Shown: positions 55,167 through 64,000 of the stretch, piece by piece
Numbering within the stretch: the first letter of the stretch is position 1
Layout: the number at the start of each line of letters is the position of its first letter
Source: Trichobilharzia regenti
Taxonomy: Eukaryota; Platyhelminthes; Trematoda; Strigeidida; Schistosomatidae
NCBI GenBank assembly: GCA_944472135.2
Contig: OX235262.1
Location: 60,856,440-60,920,439, forward strand
DNA: 64,000 nt
Reading direction: 5' to 3'
Position numbers and translations under genes: made by a program
Notes under the pieces: generated by a model
What the model was told of the DNA's origin: nothing
The model's input: the letters and a program-made list of their open reading frames with translations, nothing else
Databases searched by the model: none

Positions 55167-56683
55167 CTACACGTTTAAAGAACTTAAGATATCTATGTAG
55201 GGTGAAAAAGAGGGTGTAAGAGTCAGGCGCAAAAGTGCATTGTCATCTTTGAGCAGTCTGGTGACTGAGGAGATGAACACTGGAAGTGTGTTTGCATCGC
55301 GCACATTAGCTGGTAGTCTATTCCAAATGACTGAAAACTTATTTAAGAAGAAGTTGTACCGCACGTAAGTCTGACAGTGCTCTATAGCAATTAGGTTGTG
55401 ATGATTTCTAAGATTGTAACTGGTGACAGTGTTAGGTTTAGTTATTGGTTCGGAGGAATGCAAGAGAAGATTAGTTAGCTTATAGTAAAAGATAAGGTTC
55501 AACTTAAGACGTCTTTTCCAGAGGGGTTCTAACCTTAGTCTTTCGCATCGCTCATGGTATTGCAGACCACTTTCTAAACCAAGAGTTCTTGAGGTAAACT
55601 GCCGTTGCACTCCCTCTAATTTAAGCTTATCATTTTGTCTGAGTCCGCTAAGAATAAACGGGCAGTATTCTAAGATAGGTCGGACACATACTTTGTATAA
55701 TAAAACCCTAGTTTCACAATAAAAGAAATTGCGTGTTATGCAACCTATCAGCCTTCGTGCTTTACGACTGGCATAATCAGTCTGTTCAGCGAACGTTAGG
55801 TTACTAGAGTATCTAATACCGAGATCTACAACTGAGTTGAGCTTAGCTAGTTTTCGCCCATTTATTTCAAGAGTTAGATCAAGTTTACTGTTGCCGATAC
55901 AAATCCAGCCACATTTGTCAATGTTAAAGTTTAGAGAGGATTCAGCACACCATGTTGCGAGACTACTTAGTTCAAGATGTATTTTAGTAACCATATCGCT
56001 TAATTCATGAGTGTAGCAGGAGTAGACGACTTTGAGGTCGTCAGCATATAGGAATGGTTTACCTGAGGTGAAGCACTTGCAAATGCTGTTAATGTAGACT
56101 GTGAATAAAAGTGGACCTAGGACACTACCTTGCACAACCCCACTTGAGATCTGCCTAGGATGAGACAATACAGATCCAACTTTGGTTATTTGTACCCTGT
56201 TGCTTAGAAATGATTTTAACCAGTTCAGTAATGGGTTGCGAATTCCACAAGAGTACAGCTTCTCAAAGAGAATACTGTGAGATACCATGTCAAATGCCCT
56301 AGATATATCGAAGTAGAGAACAACGACTAGCTTACGTGCTTCGCGACTACTAGTGATGCAGTTGAAAAAGTCGAAGTGGCAAGTAACGCAGGATCTATTT
56401 TTGAGAAATCCGTGTTGAGACCTTGTAACAAGATCTTCCCTAATTAGGTAGTCTGACAATTGATCTTTTACAACTTTCTCCATGATTCGTGAGATAACTG
56501 GGGTTATATTTATGGGTCTGTAATTGCGGACGTTTGCCCTATCACCAGATTTGTAATGTGGAATTATGAAGCTAGTTTTCCACTCACTAGGGTAAGTGCC
56601 AGTGTCCATAGATATTGAGAAGAATTTAAGAAGTAACAAGGGTATATCACACCCACTGTTTTTGAAAATTATCGAAGCGAGGC
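55167..56683 (-). CDS. CR1/jockey-like reverse transcriptase, 5'-truncated
   Basis: Open from the 5' junction (56683) through 490 codons counted from the first Met at 56639. It shows YPSEWKTSFIIPHYKSGDRA, NYRPINITPVISRIMEKVV, HGFLKNRSCVTCHFDF, VVLYFDISRAFDMVSH (first catalytic Asp), SGVVQGSVLGPLLFTVYINS, PFLYADDLKVVYS (catalytic YADD) and a C-terminal part with VRPILEYCPFILSG and WNRLPANVRD. All RT motifs after the truncation look intact and no stop occurs, so insertion is recent, but the endonuclease and true start are missing. Paralogue of the split element at 39597/47700. Confidence 0.85.
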
Positions 56684-56714
56684 CATTGTTGAACTTGACT
56701 CAATTCCAAAAAAG
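56684..56714. repeat. 31-bp target-site duplication, right copy
   Basis: Identical to 53976-54006. The leader of the BEL element resumes here. Confidence 0.9.
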
Positions 56715-56838
56715 TTCCAGATATTGCTTGTTCAAAGAGGACTTGACCGGCACCAGGAAAGATGAACGGTGACTATCCAAACTTTCACCAACTGTTTGAA
56801 TCCGCCAGATCTGTTTCTATCGTCAGAAACTGTCAGCC

Positions 56839-57189
56839 ACGTCTCATAAACCGTTAATGCCCAGCTCTCGCTACGCTCGGGCCCACGCTGTTCCTCGAAG
56901 ATTTCAGAAACGCTTAGTTATAACGGACGAAAAAACCAAAACACGATCTGCCGCTTGATATTTCTTTATTGTTACACCAACATATAAAAAGAATAATTGA
57001 ACTAAGGTCTGTGAACAAATATTACGATAATAAATCATGATATTACTTCTGACGGTTTATTGCTGACTTCTTTCTGAACAGCGACCGATGAGACGATGAC
57101 TGTCGTATTGATGCTTCAGCGAAAATTGGGGAAGTTGATTTTGAGCAAACAACAATGAATTGATCGTTCAATCTTCAACTACATTGACA
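56839..57189 (-). repeat. 5' LTR of the short BEL element, second locus
   Basis: Complement starts TGTCAATGTAG at 57189 and ends GAGACGTGG, followed inward by GCTGACAGTTTCTGACGAT as in the array. It differs from its partner at several positions (for example CGCTTGATATTTC against a GTTGTTGACTTGAGG stretch), so this insertion is not brand new. Confidence 0.85.
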
Positions 57190-60100
57190 ATGACAGTTTA
57201 CCTATTTAGCCTTGTGTTACATCTCACTAGGAAATGTGTTTTCTCGGATAATTCGGAAACAGTAATGACTGAGTATAAGACATTCTGTAGGCTTTATGGA
57301 ACTCATAAACTGACGCACTACTTTAGCAGGCGAGAAATCGTTTCCTCAATAAAGCGAAAATTGGTTATTCCGGCTTCATTGAATGAGTAAGTTGTATCCT
57401 GACAGTACCATCGACCGCAAAGAGTCTGGGAATTATGCACTACAACTTTTACTTTAGTGAATACTCCAGCAGGTTTCAAACGAACACTTGACAAATATCA
57501 GATTTATACAGGAAGTGAGTAAGATTTAGTGAACTGAAAGTACTTTCGGTTTCCATAGTAGTTCTCCATGCCGAATTTTTTCCTTTAAGGGCCTACAGAG
57601 ATTAAAACTTCAATTAAATAGCACTGACGTGGAAGAAATTCCATTCTTCATTACTAGACTTAATGAAAAGAATCATGTTTTTTATTCTTAAAACAGGAGC
57701 ATTCGTAATGCTTTACTTTATATAAATGCAGTTACATACAGTTGCACTGGGAACGCAGTGCAACTCGATGCACAACAACATCAAATGGACAGATGTACGC
57801 TCCTCGGGCACCATATATACCTCACCAACTACAACCCATCCTTCCTAAGATAATGTGATGAATTTATATCCATAATGCTGTTGAGCAGTTAATATTCACA
57901 ACTGTCGGAACAGCTGAAATTCCTAAACCTTCCTCACGCGAGGAAGATACCCACAAGTAGTAGAAATCCATTAATTAATGCGTCTAAAGCTTATGTATTT
58001 TACTCCCAACAATGACATTGCAGATCAAATGAGATAAACATATCACTGATTTCAAAATAACACATCAATGAACTATAATTCAAGGATTCTGCACACAACA
58101 AAATTATGTATGAAAATTGACTTCAAGCTTTGTTTTTTCCCAGGCACTTATAACCCATCCACCAATGACCTGGTTTTTTGTTAATGCGAAGACAATACTT
58201 CTGTATTTCCCGATGCGTTGCACTCACTGACAATCTAGCAGATTTTTCCAACTGTGCATAGAAATGACTGTACAAAAGTTAAAGGGCTGTTTTATACTAT
58301 TGGGATTAACATTTATCAAGTGTATGTATAATCTCCAGTGTACATGTATAACATATTTTGCTATCGACTGTAAATTGTGACTGAATAATACGATTCCATT
58401 TCTGTAACAATTTGATGATGCCCGTAAACTGGCCTCCCTCATGTGCTGTACTACGAGAATAAATTTATTTATTTGTATATACAAATAAACTGAAAAATAA
58501 TGCCCTCCTTAACTCATGAACAACTTAAGCATGCCATTTTTAATGCATTTGTTGAATTTCAGTTCCGATTCCCTTACATTGTTTAGAGGGTGAAGATATT
58601 GACGTTCACGGATGGTATGAAGTATACTAAAGCAAAATCTAACACCTACAACTTCTTTTGTATTCTTTCCACGTAGACCGAAGGCAAAGCAAAACCCAAT
58701 AATTGACCATACAAATTATGAGTTATATTTCGGGACCAAATCGGAGTGCGAGATGGTTCTGAGCTTTGCGCTCAAAATATATGTTAAGCTAGGGTTCGTG
58801 CACGAACGAACGAACGTGGCACAATGGAGTACCAAATGGTGTGGATGCTTGACCGGAAGCCTTCAGTTAAACAAGCTTCCGCAAACATTGAGGGTCAGCA
58901 TAGAATGTTAAGTGATGAAGGCTGTGGCCAATAACTCTGGGGCATTACCTACCGCTACAGTTGTAAATATCATTCTTATTTCCAAGTGTTCAGACCTTGT
59001 GTGCTCCTAATGTCTCAGATTACTTTGAATAAACTCCATAACTTACCTCCTACCTTTTTGAATGTGCAATTCGAAATGCTCTATCAATGACCGATGTTAA
59101 CCTTTGACTTCTACCGACTTTTTCCATGATGTTAGGTGGTTGAAAACAGCCCACAGAAAACCCTGTGCACAGGTTTCCAAGTCACTGTAACTCACCAATA
59201 AGGTGTACATGCAATCTTTGGGGATTTAATGCACTCCTTACTCACTCAGGAAGTTGAAACCCTCTGCTGATGTCTCAGAGACTACCTAATTGCCCATTTG
59301 TAGCGCGTGCTACTGGACGGTTTGTAATTAACACAATGGTTATCTCTTCCGCCTATAACGTGTCGAGATATCCTTGCTTATAAGCCGGCAGTCTTAATTA
59401 TGTAACTGACTATGACAGTGTAGAAAACTATAAAATGCTGATGTGCCGAGAACTGCTTGAGGGCTTAAATTTTCTTGACAGTTTTTTAGTAAGGGCTGCT
59501 TCCGACAACACGATTAAAGTTACTGAAAAGCGGAGATGGTGTTCCCTGGAAGATCTCTTAAGGTAATTCGAACCTCAATAAGTATGTAAATATGGGGAAA
59601 ACAAATGCATTCAATTCGGTTGTTGTGAAGCTGCAATATGCATTTATTCTTACAGTCAATCTAATGCCGCCTGCCTCTGTTGCTGGGAGGCTAAATCCTT
59701 TGAGACAGTTTCTTGGAAAGCTTGACATTTCTTCTCCACCTCAAATACATTTTAGTTATAAGCCAGATCTCTATGTTATGTGGTGGTTGCTCATAAATCA
59801 TGGCCGTGTTGTGAGTAGCCTCAGATTACAGTCATCTGAGAACATGATCTGTGATATATGGGATTTGAGTATATAAGGTATTTACGAATTCGATAGTAGT
59901 GTAGTGACAGAAGATGAGAGGCCTGATAATTGACCGTTTCACTGAGTAAAACACAACGTATTCTTATACTCTTGGCCACACTTAAATTTGGCTGCGTTAG
60001 GGGAGAATAGATTGTCATAGTTGGTTTGAAATAGGCTCAAGGTTAAATTGGCTGTCCAATGAGGTTATTTTATGTCCACAGCGTAAATAAACCCTTAGCC

Positions 60101-60776
60101 TCTAAACCATATTTAAGTAACAAATACTTCCACTTCTACAGCTTCTGACTTAGAATGTTGACTTCAATTTCAGCAGCTTTGTATCAGTTTGCATTGCATC
60201 ACAATTTTACCGTAGTAAGCAAGGAAAGTGATCACAGACAGTGTCAGCAAGCAAAATGTGAAAGTTAAGATATTAAATCTAGCTATCATCTTTTATGAGA
60301 GTGAGGGAAAACATTTTCCACATATTTTGGTGAAATTATGCTCACCACTAACAACTTCAGTTACTCTTCTGATCATGTTTGGATATATTTGAATTCAAGG
60401 CCAAACTGTTTTGAAATTAGTTACTAATGACTGATTGAAACGAGTAGTTGAATAACATTAGCAACAAAGGTGGACGGATTTCAACCCATTGGTTGGATGG
60501 CGAACAAGCTTGCCTCGTAACCTGAAGTTTCTGGATTTAACCTATAGTGAGGCTATGAATGAGCAATGTCTAAGATTTCATAATAGGATGGGGTGAAGTT
60601 CAACAATAGCGTCCTAGGAGTGCGAACGCTTCAGTGACCTTGAACGCATGCTAGTCGTAGGCTAACTGCACCTATTATTATCACAGCTGAAAAATCAACG
60701 CCATTCATCAACTAAGGAGCAAGTTTCACCCAGATAACACTTTTAATTACTGTTTGGACAATGTGTTAATAACTCG
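57190..60776. other. About 3.6 kb without a recognised gene
   Basis: 58040-58215 is a plus-strand scrap of the CR1/jockey-like 3' UTR (ATATCACTGAT, TTGACTTCAAGCTTTGTTTT, TTAATGCGAAGACAATACTT). A tRNA-family-like scrap (ATTGGTTGGATGGCGAACAA) lies near 60490. Open frames at 57160, 58224 and 59592 (up to 94 codons) show no domain. Confidence 0.5.
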
Positions 60777-60955
60777 TTAAGGTTAGGATAAGGGTTAAGT
60801 TAATTATTGGGGTTAGGGTTACGATCATAATTGGGATTAGGGTTACGTTTACTGCAGGATAAGGATTATCATTAGGGTTTGGATTAAGGTTAGGGTTAGC
60901 GTTAAGTTTAGGGTTAGGGTCAGGATTAAGGTTAGGGTTTCGATTAGGGATAGAT
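60777..60955. repeat. Interstitial telomere-like (TTAGGG)n tract
   Basis: About 180 bp of degenerate GGGTTA units (GGGGTTAGGGTTACGA, AAGGTTAGGGTTAGCG and others). TTAGGG is the schistosome telomere repeat. The minus frame rich in NPNPNP is only the translation of this repeat. Confidence 0.85.
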
Positions 60956-62462
60956 TTATAGTTAATGTCGTTTATTTTAATTTGATTTATCTTCATTTCC
61001 CTTGTATGTAGTCGTCGATCCTCTTACTTAAACCATAGTAATTTGACCGAGGGCTTCGGAGAGGACTGCATAGCAAGAGAAGAGAGATGAACGATTAACA
61101 AAACAGCACATCTTCAGTCACTTCGGTGAATACATCTATAGAAACTAGTCCAAGTTAGCAACTGATACTCTTCATCATAACCTGGACGTTTTTTTAAGTC
61201 ATGTCAGAGAAAGACAATCTTTTTAATATGTTTTCACGCATTTTCTCGTGAATATACGTCATTTTTTTTGCAAAAGTCCATATTTTTATGGTTGGTTGGC
61301 TGAAAGTCACTCGTGCGTTCGCATCCCTTGGGACGCTATTGTAGAACTTTGCCTAGGATGAGTCACCTTTTCAGTACCCCAGGGTTTTCGTTGGATCTAT
61401 AAATGACATCGGCTTGTGACGGCTTGCAAAACAATAGGAACAACAATGTAACCTGCCTTTATGTGAGCAGAATGATCATTTAAAATATGCGTAAAGACAG
61501 TGAGAACACAAACATTGGAATAATTGTTTTAGCCTAAACTCAACATGACAAACTCGTTAGAACCCTCCAGTGGAATCTTTATGACCTACTTCTTTTAGCA
61601 TTGATAATATTGTTCTTTGAAAGACAGCAGAAACTTTACGATTAGATCAGCTTACTTGAAAACACAATATCACCTCGATCTTTGTTTTCTCTACGGGTTA
61701 CTGTACGAACAAGCAATAATATAACTATCAAGGCTAAAATTGTGCGTCAGTGGTTGAAATGTCGCATACTCGGCAACCGTGCGTATGGTGTAGACTGTTT
61801 GCATAGCTGACGTACTTCTAAATCTCGCTTAGATGATGGTAGGCTCTGTAAAGAGAGAAGGTTGGATGTCGGACTAGCAACTCCACCTTGTGAAAAAGTG
61901 GCAAACGAATTTCAAATCTCAAGCTTGAAACCCAAATGTTCCTCTAGGTACTCAAAAGAATGAAAGAAGGCGAAAATAGTGGTACATCTGAGGATGATTC
62001 TTCTCGACTGAACAACTAGATATCTTGGCTTTGCTGGAATTAGCTAAGATCGCGAGAATACGAGAAATAATTCAAGCTACAGTGAACTTACCTCTCATCA
62101 GAGAAATAGCCCTATACTATTCCCTATTTTAAATGAAGACTATGATTTTTGTTCGTTTTTCAGTGGTAATGCAAAATATATTATGATATCAGTAAAAGAA
62201 GTGTTGGCAAATGAGAAGTAAATGAGAAAATATGACAACATTTGTTTATTTACAAATCTCTTTTATTCATAATATGTGAAGATTACGACTATAAATATAA
62301 TGCATACTAGGTATGTTTTAATTCACTGTACGCTAAATAAGGAGCATTGTGGGGTCAAGGAAATTTGAAATTTAAATCCATTTGAGTTTTTCCATCACTG
62401 AGTATTCAACACTTTATGCTTTCAGTGCTTCAATAGATTGTAAACAGATATGCATATATTTT
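60956..62462. other. No gene recognised
   Basis: AT-rich sequence, probably the 3' flank of the cathepsin-like gene at 62463. I see nothing else to name. Confidence 0.5.
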
Positions 62463-63480
<1,018 letters not shown>

Positions 63481-63499
63481 ATGCATGGTTTTAAATACA

Positions 63500-63835
63500 A
63501 GACTTGGGGTTCTAGTGGGAAGCCGTGACCACTGGGGTACACCAGGTTGAAGGTGAGGTAGTAACTCATCGAAGAAGACATTGCAAAAGCAGTCGCGCTA
63601 TGTCATGAATTGGCAGAAGTTAGAACTCATGGGATGGCCATTGGATCGGGTCCCATTGATTTAATGGTATACGAACTAGCTCGCCTTGTAACCAGGAGGT
63701 CCTGGTTTTGAACCCCGGCGGGTGCGCACTGATGAGGAGTCCCAAACTAGGATGACACTGCTAGCTGTCCAGTACTCCCTGCAGGTTTTCCAGTGGTTCT
63801 GTACCTGATGTCAGCTCATGATGAAATCCACCAAT
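63500..63835 (+). repeat. tRNA-related (Sm-alpha-like) repeat, full-looking copy
   Basis: It has all parts in order: GTTCTAGTGGGAAGCCGTGA, AGGTGAGGTAGTAACTCATC, GATCGGGTCCCATTGATTTA, the tRNA-like TCCTGGTTTTGAACCCCGGC, a hammerhead-like segment (CACTGATGAGGAGTCCCAAA, then GGATGACACTGC), and the end GATGTCAGCTCATGATGAAA. The ribozyme GAAA box has become GACA, so it is inactive. It probably lies in the cathepsin intron. Confidence 0.7.
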
Positions 63836-64000
63836 CAACCAAACAAAATCCCTACAAAACCAATACTTGAAAATTAGTTAACCAAACATCAACTGTTAAA
63901 GGTACCTTAGAATTGAAGAGGATATTCTCAACAAGGCGGAATCGAGAGCTTTGTCACACACCAACGCTTCATTACTCAACACAAACTCATATCTTGAAAC

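Larger units (their letters stand above)
54007..56683 (-). mobile_element. 5'-truncated CR1/jockey-like insertion
   Basis: 2,677 bp between two copies of a 31-bp target duplication, the mark of target-primed insertion. It starts inside the RT region at its 5' end and has a 1.1-kb 3' UTR related to 48858-49790. No poly(A) tail is at the junction. It is inserted directly upstream of the ORF start of the short BEL element. Confidence 0.9.
50529..57189 (-). mobile_element. Short BEL element, second locus
   Basis: LTRs at 50529-50878 and 56839-57189 enclose the same layout as the left array: leader, 651-codon ORF, three hairpins, antisense-open 3' region and purine tract. The leader is split by a 2,677-bp CR1/jockey-like insertion. 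Without it the element is about 4.0 kb. Clear sequence divergence from the array shows it is an independent insertion, so the short form is a family and not one deleted copy. Confidence 0.85.

Noticed and set aside
60766..60996. 76-codon frame rich in Asn-Pro repeats
   Set aside because: It is the translation of the degenerate telomere-like repeat.

Overview
The window looks like repeat-rich nuclear DNA of a digenean flatworm, most likely a schistosome. Reasons: AT-rich sequence with small exons and long introns; BEL/Pao, RTE, CR1/jockey-like and Penelope-like retroelements; tRNA-related dispersed repeats carrying a hammerhead-ribozyme-like core (the Sm-alpha type); degenerate TTAGGG tracts; and a cathepsin L-like exon. 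The genus is an inference; no search was possible.

Layout. 1-9.2 kb: a tandem array of a short BEL/Pao-type LTR element (period about 3,618 bp, units sharing LTRs) that continues off the left edge and ends in a head-to-head inverted partial copy. 9.2-20.9 kb: RTE and Penelope-like relics, several tRNA-related repeats (some as long inverted pairs) and a retrocopy of an MRG15-like chromodomain gene present as a large palindrome. 21.1-32.1 kb, minus strand: six exons of an amyloid-precursor-protein-like (APP) gene, with signal peptide, growth-factor-like and copper-binding E1 subdomains and E2 helices; the transmembrane and cytoplasmic exons were not found. Introns hold relics and repeats. A 398-bp TIR element sits just upstream. 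33-37.8 kb: nothing convincing.

37.8-57.2 kb is nested mobile DNA: a divergent BEL LTR; an RTE endonuclease relic; a CR1/jockey-like element split by a nearly full-length BEL/Pao element (40,991-47,699, minus strand); another non-LTR relic; then a second locus of the short BEL element (50,529-57,189, minus strand), itself interrupted by a 2.7-kb CR1/jockey-like insertion with a 31-bp target duplication. 57-62 kb is mostly featureless apart from an interstitial telomere-like tract near 60.8 kb. The last exon of a cathepsin L-like gene lies at 62.5 kb (minus strand) and a tRNA-related repeat at the right edge.

The most interesting signal is the short BEL element. Two separate loci keep an intact 651-codon ORF made of Gag, without functional-looking zinc knuckles or any catalytic domain, ending in a strongly hydrophobic segment. 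Directly after its stop codon lie three spaced copies of a roughly 57-nt hairpin with compensatory base changes. The long element shares this 3' region and is the likely source of enzymes in trans.
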